45,160 bases of DNA, taken from positions 1 through 45,160 of the forward strand of contig DAIMGT010000027.1 of assembly GCA_036723735.1 (NCBI GenBank). The letters are read 5' to 3'. The stretch comes from UBA4656 sp002405525 (GTDB taxonomy: Bacteria > Pseudomonadota > Gammaproteobacteria > Xanthomonadales > Ahniellaceae). Below are positions 36,101-43,823 of this stretch, one piece after another. Numbering within the stretch: the stretch's first letter is position 1; each line of letters starts with the position of its first letter. The notes under the pieces are model-generated. The model did no database searches. It was given only the letters and a program-made list of their open reading frames with translations, and was not told where the DNA came from. Position numbers and translations under genes: made by a program.

Positions 36101-37153
36101 CGCATATCCGGCGTCGAGGTCGCGCCGACCGACTTCGACGAGCCCGCCCTGCCGGCGCACCTGCGGTTCAACGTGCGCCTGCTCGACGAGCGGGCGCACG
36201 CGCTGGCCGAATCGCGCGACCTGGACGCGTTGCGCGCGCAACACGGCGCCCGCGCGCGCGAGCAGTTCGCGCGCGAGACAGCCACCGCCATCGCCCGCGA
36301 CGGCGTGGCGAAGTGGGACTTCGGCGACCTGCCGGAGTCGATCGCCACCGACACCGGCCTGGCCGCTTTCCCTGCGCTGGTGGACGCGGGCGCCGACTGC
36401 GCGATACGCGTCTTCGAACGGCACGACGAGGCCGACGCGGCGCACGCGGCCGGCGTCCGCCGGCTGGCGCGGATCGCGCTCGAGGACAAGCTGCGCGGCG
36501 CGCGCAGGAACGCCGCGCTCTCACCCAAAGTGGCGATCGCCTACACCACCATCGACTCGCCGGACCGGCTGCGCGAGGACGTGACCGAGGCCGCATTCGA
36601 CGACCTGGTGCGCGGGCGGTGCGCCCCGGTGCGCGACCGGCCGGCCTTCGACGCGCTGGTCGCCGAGGCCTCGAAGCAGCTCGGGCCCACCATCGTGCGC
36701 CGCCTGGCATTGGTCGATGAAGTCCTGCGCGAATACGCGGCCCTGTTGCCGCTCCTCGAACCGCCGCTGCTGGGCTTCGCGCGCGCCAACTACGACGACC
36801 TGCGCGAACAGTTGCGCGGCCTGGTCCATCCCGGCTTCGCGCGCGAGTTGCCGCTGCAGCGCCTGTCCGACCTGCCGCGCTTCCTCAAGGGCATGGCGCT
36901 GCGCACGCAGCGCCTGCAGCAGGACCCGCGCCGCGACCAGGCGCGGATGATCGAGGCGCAGGGCTTCGCCACCGCGCGCGAGGCGCTGGCCGCGCGAGGT
37001 GCCGACCCGGCGGCGCTCGACCGCCTGCGCTGGCTGATCGAGGAGTACCGCGTCCAGCTTTTCGCGCAGGAACTCAAGACCCGCGAGCCGGTGTCGGAGA
37101 AGCGCCTGCGCAAGCTGCTGGCCGACCTCGATCTGCAGACCGATCGGCCTTGA
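33137..37153 (+). CDS. hrpA: ATP-dependent RNA helicase HrpA (DEAH box)
   Basis: A 1338-residue helicase close to the length of E. coli HrpA. Motif I is GETGSGKT (about residues 100-107), motif II is DEAH (197-200) and motif III is SAT (229-231). The helicase C domain has VFLPGEREIRD and ATNVAETSLTVPRIRHVVDPG with QRKGRCGRVGPG. The HA2 region and the long C-terminal DUF3418 domain (from about 720) typical of bacterial HrpA follow. HrpA resolves stalled ribosomes and acts in mRNA processing in E. coli. The GTG at 33137 is the first plausible start after the preceding gene's stop; upstream in-frame sequence overlaps that gene and is Arg-rich. An in-frame TTG at about 33158 is also possible. Confidence 0.93.
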   Translation: MPPPSTDPLDPRPRLRPEDVLASDYGRLRGELARIEREAVPADAPRREAWRQAVAASMARREARAALVPTVALDGTLPIAREGDRITALIREHPVVVVAGETGSGKTTQLPKLCLAAGRGVRGLVGCTQPRRIAARAVARRVAQELGTEVGGLVGWQVRFTEQVGPDTLIKFMTDGILLAETQGDPWLSRYDTLIVDEAHERSLNIDFLLGYLKRLLAKRRDLRLVVTSATIDIARFAAHFDGAPVVDVEGRTFPVEVRWRPPQAPVEEAPARPTRDGKPQRPARGRERGDEADPIVEVIDEITRTDPLGDVLVFLPGEREIRDLHLALERRRYRETDVLPLYARLSVKDQDRVFNPGVKRRIVLATNVAETSLTVPRIRHVVDPGTARVNRWSHRHKVQRLHIEPVSQAAADQRKGRCGRVGPGICWRLYDEADYARRPRFTDPELLRSSLAGVILRLLSLKLGGIEDFPFIDPPEPRAIADGWQQLLELGAITPDRRGLTDTGRAMARLPIDVALARMLVEAQRLRCLRDMTVLAAFLSVQDPRERPAEARELADAAHAHHADPRSDFVGILNLWDDYRVAHEDLTQSKLREWCQARFLSFLRMREWRELHRQLLLLCGELGWALEERGAPPAPEKPFARRVRGDDAPVRGALSRPAYEALHRALLSGLPANVGRRDEKREYVGTRGRRYSVFPGSALAKKPPAWLLSATLLDTQRLYALTNAEVEPAWIEQQAAHLTKQRHFDPHWARSQGRVLGYQSVTLLGLTIIERRRVAFERIDPVAAHAVFVREALIPSEIDCRAAFVGRNLAVLDAARAEEAKRRRHGLVKPDEELVAWLAPRIPGHICSTVALDAWYKALDAESRRSLEWTLDDVLVAEASPERAFPKSIRIGGHALALEYRFEPNHPADGVTLVLPLALLNAVPAARLTWLVPGLLTEKVAELIRGLPKPLRRNFVPAPDFARAFVESVRDSEPHGALLPALCAHLSRISGVEVAPTDFDEPALPAHLRFNVRLLDERAHALAESRDLDALRAQHGARAREQFARETATAIARDGVAKWDFGDLPESIATDTGLAAFPALVDAGADCAIRVFERHDEADAAHAAGVRRLARIALEDKLRGARRNAALSPKVAIAYTTIDSPDRLREDVTEAAFDDLVRGRCAPVRDRPAFDALVAEASKQLGPTIVRRLALVDEVLREYAALLPLLEPPLLGFARANYDDLREQLRGLVHPGFARELPLQRLSDLPRFLKGMALRTQRLQQDPRRDQARMIEAQGFATAREALAARGADPAALDRLRWLIEEYRVQLFAQELKTREPVSEKRLRKLLADLDLQTDRP

Positions 37154-37167
37154 GGGAACGGACTGCT

Positions 37168-37191
37168 GCGCGGGCCACGCATGGCCCGCGC
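37168..37191 (+). terminator. Hairpin after hrpA
   Basis: Perfect 10-bp arms, GCGCGGGCCA (37168-37177) and TGGCCCGCGC (37182-37191), with a 4-nt loop start 14 nt past the hrpA stop. There is no T-run. The remaining gap to 37403 holds GC-rich repeats and no gene. Confidence 0.6.
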
Positions 37192-37403
37192 GCCCCATAC
37201 ATGCCGGAGCTTCATCCTCACGTGCAAGTCCGGGCCGGTATCGCGCCCGCGGAGGGAACCACGCACAAGGCTCAGGTTCCGTCACAGGCCTGAGTGGCGC
37301 GCGAGGGCGTCGCGCCCTGCGCCCTGCGCCCGGTGCCCGATGGCCCCTCGCGGAGGGATCGCGCGAGGGACCAGATCACCGCGATAGACAGAGACGCGCG
37401 GAT

Positions 37404-38060
37404 TCAGCCTGGCACCGTCACGCCGGTCGCACCGCCCAGCCAGCGGCGGTCCCGCGTCAGCCACTGTTCGAGCGCGACCAGCACACCGGCGAACGGACAA
37501 ACCCCGGCGCGCACCGCCGCCACGCCGGCCAGCGCCCGCACCCGCAGGCCGAGGTGGCGGTCGATGGCGTCGACCTGCGCGATGCGCTGCCCGGAACGCT
37601 CGGCCGGCGTGTTGGCATCGGCTTCGCGCTCGGCCAACCGGCGGAGCAGCCGCAGCAGGTGCACCAGATGGCCGGCAGGCAGATCGGGCTGCCGCACGAC
37701 ACCCGACGGCCCGAAGGTCCAAGCCAGCCGCGAGTCGGCCGGCGCATCGGCCGCCTGGGTGGCCGCCAGCGCGAGCCCCTTGCCGCCCGGCCCGTCGGCG
37801 AGCGCGGCCGCCCGTCGGCGCAACAGTTCGGCCGGATCGAGCCGGCGCGCCACCGCGACCGCGGACAACAGGCTCGATGTGCTCCACGCGAAGGGCAGGC
37901 GCGCCGACACCGTCCCGGCGAGGTTGTGGGCCTGCTCGAACGGGTTGGCCAGCGACTGCGCGTCCGCCGGTGGCGCCAGCAACGCGGCGAACATGCCGTA
38001 CACCGCCGAGCGGGTCAGCGCGTGCAGGGTTTCGCGGATCGGGTCGTGCGGGATCAACAT
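37404..38060 (-). CDS. TorD-like redox-enzyme maturation chaperone
   Basis: A 218-residue, all-alpha, Ala/Leu/Arg-rich protein without signal peptide or membrane segment. Its opening (LHALTRSAVYGMFAALLAPPADAQSLA) resembles the first helices of the TorD family. The later block PAGHLVHLLRLLRRLAEREAD, followed by RHLGLRVRALAGV and CPFAGVLVALEQWLTRDRRWL, resembles the TorD C-terminal bundle (H-L-x-x-W...PF-Y-x-A-L). TorD-type chaperones bind Tat signal peptides of molybdoenzymes and help insert the cofactor. No molybdoenzyme gene is in the window. A perfect FNR/CRP-type box lies about 130 nt upstream. The ATG has no clear ribosome binding site. The family call rests on pattern memory and is moderate. 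Confidence 0.55.
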   Translation of the reverse strand: MLIPHDPIRETLHALTRSAVYGMFAALLAPPADAQSLANPFEQAHNLAGTVSARLPFAWSTSSLLSAVAVARRLDPAELLRRRAAALADGPGGKGLALAATQAADAPADSRLAWTFGPSGVVRQPDLPAGHLVHLLRLLRRLAEREADANTPAERSGQRIAQVDAIDRHLGLRVRALAGVAAVRAGVCPFAGVLVALEQWLTRDRRWLGGATGVTVPG

Positions 38061-38189
38061 GCGCGCGGCTGCGGTGCAAGCGGCGCGCCGGACCGTCGCC
38101 CGGTGTTGGCGCGGCCCGGCGACGGAACTGCGAAGGCCTGCGGCGACCGGAGCATCGCCGGACGCTACGCAGACGCACCGCCGCGGCCG

Positions 38190-38203
38190 TTGACCGAAGT
38201 CAA
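38190..38203. promoter_or_regulatory. FNR/CRP-family binding box upstream of the TorD-like gene
   Basis: TTGAC-CGAA-GTCAA is a perfect dyad matching the FNR/Anr/Dnr pattern TTGAT-N4-ATCAA at four of five positions per half. If its centre is at -41.5, the minus-strand -10 should be at 38167-38162, where TAGCGT is found, and transcription would start near 38155, leaving a leader of about 95 nt. The fit to a class II anaerobic promoter is good. Which CRP-family regulator binds is unknown. Confidence 0.6.
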
Positions 38204-38335
38204 CTCCCGATGCGTGCCGTCGACCGCCGGCGCGCGATGCTGTTCAGCGCAGCGCTCAGCGCCTGAGAAAAACGCCAAATCCCGCGGGTTTTTCCAGCCG
38301 CGAGTCCGGCACAGGTCCGGCTTCGCTCCCGCGAA

Positions 38336-38355
38336 TCATGCACTGGCGTGCATGA
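38336..38355 (-). terminator. Perfect hairpin after the gene at 38409-38894
   Basis: TCATGCAC-TGGC-GTGCATGA has 8-bp arms and a 4-nt loop, 54 nt past the stop of the secreted-protein gene transcribed toward it. No T-run. It may end that transcript and insulate the TorD-like promoter. Confidence 0.4.
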
Positions 38356-38408
38356 CCCGCGCGTGGGCCGTTCATGGCCTGCCAGAGAGGACGCTTCTTC
38401 ACAAACTC

Positions 38409-38894
38409 TCAGCGCACACGGGTTGCCCGCAGCGACCGGTTGTAGCCCTCGACCTTCAGCAGCCAGGAACCCAGCAGCGCCGGCTCGATGGTCACCGTGC
38501 GCCCGGCCAGCCCGCCCGAGAGGCTCAGGTTACCGTCGGTCACCCGCCACGACTGGCCGTTCTCCAACGCGATCGTGGTGCCGACGCCGATCTCGTCCTG
38601 GTTGCTGGTGGCGCGGCTGACGATGCGGGCGCGGTCGCCCGAGTCGCCGAGCAGGCCTTCGGGCTTGAAGCCCTGGCTGCCACCGGCCGGCGCCGGCCGC
38701 GTGCTCAGGTTGCGCCGCGCCAGCCAAGCGTTGAGGTTGGCCAGCTCGTCGGCGGTGAGTCGGTCGAGGCCGGCGGCGCGGAACTCCGCGTCGGTCATCC
38801 GCTCCTCGAGGGTCGAGAACTCCCCGGCCGCCGAGGCAGCGCTTCCCGTCGCGAGCGCGGCAATGCAGAGCAGGAACGCGATGGATCTTGACAT
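38409..38894 (-). CDS. Small secreted protein of unknown function
   Basis: The 161-residue protein starts at an ATG at 38894 with GAGG 6 nt upstream. It has a signal peptide (ending GSAASAAG, about residue 23). The segment ERMTDAEFRAAGLDRLTADELANLNAWL (key part about residues 31-58) is a motif I have met in small secreted proteins of gammaproteobacteria. The C-terminal half (about 95-160) is beta-rich with TTIALENGQSWRVTD and LKVEGYNRSLRATRVR, likely a small barrel. I know of no function. A TACAAT -10 lies 34 nt before the start, so it is a separate transcription unit. The long in-frame extension upstream into the relA region is antisense noise. Confidence 0.75.
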   Translation of the reverse strand: MSRSIAFLLCIAALATGSAASAAGEFSTLEERMTDAEFRAAGLDRLTADELANLNAWLARRNLSTRPAPAGGSQGFKPEGLLGDSGDRARIVSRATSNQDEIGVGTTIALENGQSWRVTDGNLSLSGGLAGRTVTIEPALLGSWLLKVEGYNRSLRATRVR

Positions 38895-38927
38895 GGAGAC
38901 CTCGAGCGGCGGCGGGGACGCCGCCTG

Positions 38928-38933
38928 ATTGTA
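38928..38933 (-). promoter_or_regulatory. -10 element of the secreted-protein gene
   Basis: TACAAT on the minus strand, 34 nt before the ATG at 38894, leaves a leader of about 27 nt that includes the ribosome binding site. Confidence 0.45.
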
Positions 38934-38976
38934 GCGTGAGCGGGCGGCCGCCACCCGGCCGTCGCGACGCTGCCGA

Positions 38977-38982
38977 TAAGAT
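38977..38982 (+). promoter_or_regulatory. -10-like element of relA, leaderless arrangement
   Basis: TAAGAT is followed by exactly 6 nt (GCCGTC) and the relA ATG at 38989, the same spacing as at lpxL and waaA. There is no Shine-Dalgarno. The hexamer matches TATAAT at four of six positions. Confidence 0.4.
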
Positions 38983-38988
38983 GCCGTC

Positions 38989-41121
38989 ATGAAAACCCCG
39001 CTCGACCCCGCGCCCGCCACGCCCGCCGCCTGGCGCACCGCGCGCGCGGCGCGGCGGCCCGAGGCCGCGGCGCTGGCGGCGGTGCTCGACGCGCTGCCGG
39101 CGGACATCGACGACGGCGGCGAACTGGCCGCCACGCTGGACATCCTCGACGAACTGGCGGTCGATGGCGACACGCTCGCCGCGGCGGCCGCCTTCGCCGG
39201 CGGCCTGCCGGCGGAACGACTGCCCCATGGCCGCGTCGCGGCGCTGGTCGACGGCCAGCGAGCGGCCGGAAAGGTGTGGGCGCTGCATGCAGCCCGCCAG
39301 GGCGGCGCGGAGGGCCTGCGCCGCCTGCTGCTGGCCCTGGTGCGCGACCTGCGGGTGGTGTTCATCCTGCTCGCGCGGCACCTCGCCCGCATGCGGCTGG
39401 CCGCACGCGGCGACGAGGCCACGCGCCGCGCGCTGGCCGAACTCGCCGCCGACCTCCACGCCCCGCTGGCCAACCGGCTCGGCATCTGGCAGGTGAAGTG
39501 GGAACTCGAGGACCTCGCGTTCCGTTTCCTGCAGCCGGACACCTACAAGCGCATCGCGCGCCTGCTCGACGAGCGGCGCGGCGACCGCGAGCGCTACATC
39601 GCCGAGTGCAGGCGCCAACTGTCGGACGCGCTCACGCGCGCCGGCATCCGGGCCGACCTGGCCGGCCGACCGAAGCACATCTTCTCCATCTGGAAGAAGA
39701 TGCAGCGCAAGGACGACGACTTCGGCCACCTGTACGACATCCGCGCCCTGCGCGTGCTGGTCGACGACGTGCCCACCTGCTACGCGGCGCTGGGCGTGGT
39801 GCACTCGCTGTGGCCGCACGTGCCGGGCGAGTTCGACGACTACATCGCGCGGCCGAAAGGCAACGACTACCGATCCCTGCACACCGCGGTGGTCGGTCCC
39901 GAGCACAAGACGCTGGAGGTGCAGATCCGCACCCACGAGATGCACGCCCACGCCGAACTGGGCGTCGCCGCGCACTGGCGCTACAAGGAGGGCGGCGCGG
40001 CCGACGCCGCATTCGAGCGCAAGATCGCCGCCATGCGCTCGCTGCTGGAGACCCGCACGGAGACCGACGACGCCGCCGCGATCCTGGCCGGCGACGCCGC
40101 GACCGAGATCCTCGACGACCGCGCCTACCTGCTTACCCCGCAGGGCAAGGTGGTCGATCTGCCGCGCGGCGCCACCGTGCTGGATTTCGCCTACCACGTG
40201 CATACCGAGGTCGGGCACCGCTGCCGCGGCGCCAAGGCCAACGGCCGCATCGTGCCGCTGGACTTCCGGCCCGCCAGCGGCGACACGGTGGAGATCCTCA
40301 CCGGCAAGGTGTCCGAGCCACGCCGCGACTGGATCACCGGCAGCAGCCGGTTCCTGCACACGGCGCGCGCGCGAGAGAAGGTGCGGGCCTGGTTCCGTCA
40401 GGCCGACCACGCGCGCAACGTGGCCGCCGGTCGCGACATCCTGGAGCGCGAGATCAAGCGCGTGGCGCTCGCCGCCACCGCACTGGACGCCCTGCCGCCG
40501 CGCTTCGAACTGGGATCGCTCGACGAACTTTACGTGGCGATCGGCGTGGGCGAGATCACGCCGACCCAGGTCGCGCGCGTTCTGCACGAGATCCAGCGGC
40601 CGCCGGAGGAGAAGCCCGCGCGCCCGCTGCAGAGCGCCGAGCCGCCGCGCGCGCGCGGCGACACCGGCGGCGGCGGGGTGGCGATCCAGGGCGTGGGCAA
40701 CCTGATGCACACGCTGGCACGCTGCTGCCAGCCGCTGCCGGGCGACCCGGTGCTCGGCTTCCTCACCCGCGGCCGCGGGGTGAGCATTCACCGTCGAGAC
40801 TGCCGCAGCCTGCAGGCGCTGGCCTCACGTGCGCCCGACCGCCTGGTGCAGGTCGACTGGGGCCGCCGCGACACCGGCGGCTACGAGGTCAGCATCCGCG
40901 TGCGCGCCATCGACCGCAAGGGCCTGCTCAAGGACGTCAGCGCCGCGATCAGCAACGCCGACATCCCGGTGCTGGCCGCCAGCACGCGCACCGATCCGGC
41001 CAGCGGCGAAGCCGACCTGTCGTTCGCGATCCGGGTCGACGACTTCGGCCAGTTGTCCGCGCTGCTGCACCGCATCCAGTCCCTGCCCAACGTGATCGAG
41101 GCGCGGCGGGTGGCGGGCTGA
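38989..41121 (+). CDS. relA: RelA-type (p)ppGpp synthetase
   Basis: A 710-residue long RSH protein that makes the alarmone (p)ppGpp from ATP and GDP/GTP on starved ribosomes. The N-terminal region (about residues 30-170) corresponds to the hydrolase domain but lacks the HD motif, so it is synthetase-only as in E. coli RelA. The synthetase domain (about 205-330) has GRPKHIFSIWKKM, YDIRALRVLV and RPKGNDYRSLHTAV. The TGS domain (about 380-440) has ILDDRAYLLTPQGKVVDLP. A helical region with conserved Cys near 580 (ARCCQPLPGD) and a C-terminal ACT/RRM domain (about 625-706) follow. Length is near the 744 of E. coli. A TAAGAT box 6 nt before the ATG suggests a leaderless mRNA. Confidence 0.93.
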   Translation: MKTPLDPAPATPAAWRTARAARRPEAAALAAVLDALPADIDDGGELAATLDILDELAVDGDTLAAAAAFAGGLPAERLPHGRVAALVDGQRAAGKVWALHAARQGGAEGLRRLLLALVRDLRVVFILLARHLARMRLAARGDEATRRALAELAADLHAPLANRLGIWQVKWELEDLAFRFLQPDTYKRIARLLDERRGDRERYIAECRRQLSDALTRAGIRADLAGRPKHIFSIWKKMQRKDDDFGHLYDIRALRVLVDDVPTCYAALGVVHSLWPHVPGEFDDYIARPKGNDYRSLHTAVVGPEHKTLEVQIRTHEMHAHAELGVAAHWRYKEGGAADAAFERKIAAMRSLLETRTETDDAAAILAGDAATEILDDRAYLLTPQGKVVDLPRGATVLDFAYHVHTEVGHRCRGAKANGRIVPLDFRPASGDTVEILTGKVSEPRRDWITGSSRFLHTARAREKVRAWFRQADHARNVAAGRDILEREIKRVALAATALDALPPRFELGSLDELYVAIGVGEITPTQVARVLHEIQRPPEEKPARPLQSAEPPRARGDTGGGGVAIQGVGNLMHTLARCCQPLPGDPVLGFLTRGRGVSIHRRDCRSLQALASRAPDRLVQVDWGRRDTGGYEVSIRVRAIDRKGLLKDVSAAISNADIPVLAASTRTDPASGEADLSFAIRVDDFGQLSALLHRIQSLPNVIEARRVAG

Positions 41122-41147
41122 CCCGGACCGCACCCTCCCGGGCCGGG

Positions 41148-41153
41148 TACCAT
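41148..41153 (+). promoter_or_regulatory. -10-like element of the pseudokinase gene
   Basis: TACCAT lies 29 nt before the GTG start at 41183, in the 61-nt gap after relA. It suggests that the next gene is transcribed on its own, at least in part. Confidence 0.35.
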
Positions 41154-41182
41154 CGTCGCTTTCCCCGGCCCCTCGCCCGCCC

Positions 41183-43579
41183 GTGATCCACATTCCCGGC
41201 TACCGCATCCTGCGCGAGGTCGGCCGCGGCGACATGTCCACGGTCCACCTCGCGCTCCGGCAGTCCGACGGCCGCGAGGTGGCGTTGAAGGTGTTGGTGC
41301 CGGCGCCCGCCGCCGACCCCGGCTTCAGCGAGCGCGTCCTGAAGGCAGCGTGCGATGCGGCGGACCTGCGCCACCCGCACCTGGTCGACATCCTGGACTT
41401 CGGGCGCGCGGGCGATGCGTGCTACGTCGTGATGGAGCACCTCGGCGGCGGGCCGGCGCTCGGCGACGGCACGCCCCGCGATGCCGCATGCGCGCTGCGG
41501 ATCGCGCGCGAGATCGCCGGCGCGCTGGACCATGCGCACCGCCACGGACTGGTCCACGGCGCCGTCCATCCCGGCAACATCCTGCTGCGCGGGGACGGCG
41601 CAGCTGTGCTGACCGACTGCGGCATTGCGCGCGCGGCCGGCATGGCGCGCCCGATCAGTCCCGAACAGGCGCGCGGCCTGGCGCCGGACGCGCGCTCCGA
41701 CCTGTACGGTCTCGGCCTGGTGCTGCACGAACTGCTGAGCGGGCGGGCGCCCTACGCCGGCGCCGATCCACTGGCGGTCGCGATCATGCGCCTTACCGGG
41801 CCGCCGCCGCCGCTGCCACCCGCGCTGTCGGCGCTGCAGCCCCTGCTCGACGGGTTGCTGACCATCAGCCCGGACCAGCGCCTGGCGAACGGCGATCGGG
41901 TCGCCAGCGCGATCCGCATGCACGAAACCGCGCCCGCGTCCGGCGGTCCATCGTCCGCGCCGGTCGTACCCGCCCCGCCGGCGCGGCGCGGCGCGCGCGC
42001 CGAACCGGTATTCGGCGAGATCGACGCCATCGACGATGGCGACCCGCGGCGCCGAGACGGACCGTCCCGCGCGCCGCCGGAGCGCGGCGTGGCGCACCGG
42101 ATGGCGGCACTGGTCGCGGTGCTCGGCATCGGCGCCGGCATCGCCACCCTGTGGGCGTGGCAGGACCACCTGCGCGCCCTGCTGCCCGACACGCGGTGGA
42201 ACACGCTGCTCGCCGAAGGCCAGCGCGCGATGGAGGCAGGACGTCTGGCCGGCGACGACGTCGGATCGGCGCTGCAGATGTTCCGCGCCGTGCTGCGCGA
42301 GGACCCGGACAACGCGACCGCCCTGGCCGGCGTGCGCGAGGTCGGCGAACGCCTCGCCGCGCTGTCCGCCGAGGCGCTCGCCGCCGGCGATCGCGACATC
42401 GCGCGCGCGCGGCTGGCGCAGGCGCGCGAGGTTCTGCAGGGCGGGGCGCGGATCGACACCCTCGAGCGCGATCTCGCCGCGCTGGAATCGAAGGACTCCG
42501 AACTCGCGGGCCTGCTCGAGCAGGCGAGCGCCGCGCGCGATGCCGGCCGCCTGACCGACGCGCCGGATTCCGCCGCCGCGCTGTTCGCCCGCGCGCTGGC
42601 GGCCGAACCGGGCAACGGCATCGCGCGCAAGGGCCTCGACGACATCGTCGCCGCGCTCGACGCGCAGGCGCGCGCCGCGCTGGACGAGGGCCGGCCGGCC
42701 GACGCCGAGGCGCTGGCGACTCGGATCGAATCGGTGAGCCCCGGGCACGCCGCGGTGCCCGCCCTGCGCGGACGGGTGGCCGACGCACGCGCCGCCGCGG
42801 CGCAGGCGCTGGAGGAAGCGCTCACCACGGGCGAAGCGCGCCTGCGCGAGGGCCGGTTGCTCGCGCCGGAGCACGACAGCGCGCGTCACCACTTCCAGCA
42901 GGCGCTGGCACGCGATCCGGGCAACGCCCGCGCGCGGGCGGGCCTGTCGCGGATCGGCGCCGCGCTGCTGCTGCAGGCCGACGCCGCGATCGAGGCCGGC
43001 GATGCGGCGGGCGCCCGGCGGCGGCTGCGCGAGGCCCGCACGTTCGGCGCGTCGGCCGGCGACGCGGATGCCAGCCGGCTGCGCCTGCGCGAACTCGAGG
43101 AACGACTGGCGATCGCCGCCGAGCGCCCGCCTCTGACCGCCGACCAGCAGGCGCGGCTGGAGCGCTTCCTCGCCGAAGCCGACGCGGCGCTCGCCGCCGA
43201 CGCGCTCAACGAACCGCCGGGTGGCAACGCCTACGATTTGTACCGCGCCGCACTGTCGCTGGACCGGGGCGACCAGCGCGCCAGGGACGGCCTCGCCGCG
43301 ATCGCGCCGCGCGCCCGCGCGCTGTTCGACGAAGCCGTGGCCGCCGGCCGGCCGGCGGCGGCGCGACCATACCTGGACGCCTTCGAATCGACCTCGCGCG
43401 ACGGCGCGGCGCGCAACGCGATGCGACTGGCCCTGGGCCGCGCCTACGCCGCACAGGGCGAACGCCAGGCGGCGGCCGGGCAGCGCGAGGCCGCGCGCCG
43501 TTCTCTGGCGCGCGCGCGAGAGATGGCGCCGGACGATCCTGCGGTCGCCGCGCTGGCCGCACGCCTCGCCGCGTTGTAG
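41183..43579 (+). CDS. Membrane-anchored protein with a degenerate Ser/Thr kinase domain and TPR-like repeats
   Basis: A 798-residue protein from a GTG at 41183 (frame opens IPGYRILREVGRGDMSTV, as expected for a kinase N-terminus). The kinase fold spans about residues 5-255: glycine loop GRGDMSTV (14-21), Lys36 in VALK and Glu50. The catalytic loop reads HGAVHPGN (125-132) instead of HRDLKPxN, so the catalytic Asp is Ala127 and the Lys is His129. DFG is DCG (145-147) and the activation segment is very short before SPEQ. A linker and one membrane helix (about 305-327) lead to a roughly 470-residue Ala/Arg-rich helical region with TPR-like repeats (AGRLAGDDVGSALQMFRAVLREDPDNATALAG and similar units), probably periplasmic. 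It is most likely a pseudokinase. Confidence 0.85.
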   Translation: MIHIPGYRILREVGRGDMSTVHLALRQSDGREVALKVLVPAPAADPGFSERVLKAACDAADLRHPHLVDILDFGRAGDACYVVMEHLGGGPALGDGTPRDAACALRIAREIAGALDHAHRHGLVHGAVHPGNILLRGDGAAVLTDCGIARAAGMARPISPEQARGLAPDARSDLYGLGLVLHELLSGRAPYAGADPLAVAIMRLTGPPPPLPPALSALQPLLDGLLTISPDQRLANGDRVASAIRMHETAPASGGPSSAPVVPAPPARRGARAEPVFGEIDAIDDGDPRRRDGPSRAPPERGVAHRMAALVAVLGIGAGIATLWAWQDHLRALLPDTRWNTLLAEGQRAMEAGRLAGDDVGSALQMFRAVLREDPDNATALAGVREVGERLAALSAEALAAGDRDIARARLAQAREVLQGGARIDTLERDLAALESKDSELAGLLEQASAARDAGRLTDAPDSAAALFARALAAEPGNGIARKGLDDIVAALDAQARAALDEGRPADAEALATRIESVSPGHAAVPALRGRVADARAAAAQALEEALTTGEARLREGRLLAPEHDSARHHFQQALARDPGNARARAGLSRIGAALLLQADAAIEAGDAAGARRRLREARTFGASAGDADASRLRLRELEERLAIAAERPPLTADQQARLERFLAEADAALAADALNEPPGGNAYDLYRAALSLDRGDQRARDGLAAIAPRARALFDEAVAAGRPAAARPYLDAFESTSRDGAARNAMRLALGRAYAAQGERQAAAGQREAARRSLARAREMAPDDPAVAALAARLAAL

Positions 43580-43663
43580 GAGCGACGCGTGCGCCGCGAG
43601 CTCTTCGCGCTTGCGGCCAGCCAGGTCGCGCTCCACGCAGCACTTCTACGAACGCCCGCCTTG

Positions 43664-43737
43664 TGGGAGCCGCTTCAGGCGGCGATGGGTTTGCCGAGAG
43701 GCCCCCGCAGATCGAGCGCCGGCTGAACCGGCTCCCA
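43664..43737. repeat. REP-like inverted repeat
   Basis: Two 21-nt arms (43664-43684 and 43717-43737) are inverted copies matching at 19 positions, with cores of the type GTGGGAGCCGCTTCAGGC and GCCGGCTGAACCGGCTCCCA. A related GTAGGAGCGAC stretch lies just upstream at 43576-43586. The 281-nt gap between the pseudokinase gene and the protease gene holds this repeat and the protease promoter, and no gene. Such elements are dispersed in Xanthomonadaceae genomes. Confidence 0.65.
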
Positions 43738-43823
43738 TCAGGCCCGCTCCGCTCGGCGGTCGACGATCGGATGCAAGCCCTGTCGGAGCGGCACTCGCGC
43801 CGCGAACCGCGCTGCCGTGCGCT

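Larger units (their letters stand above)
38061..38408. other. Intergenic region, 348 bases, regulatory but no gene
   Basis: This gap lies upstream of the TorD-like gene and downstream of the next minus-strand gene. It holds an FNR-type box (38190-38203), a stretch with matching GAAAAAC/GTTTTTC arms (about 38266-38299) around a CCCGCGGG palindrome, and a perfect hairpin at 38336-38355. The long leader and the structures could regulate the TorD-like mRNA. No open frame here has a family signal. Confidence 0.5.

Noticed and set aside
40949..43636. A frame of almost 900 codons antisense to the pseudokinase gene
   Set aside because: The plus-strand reading has clear kinase and TPR features; the antisense product has none.
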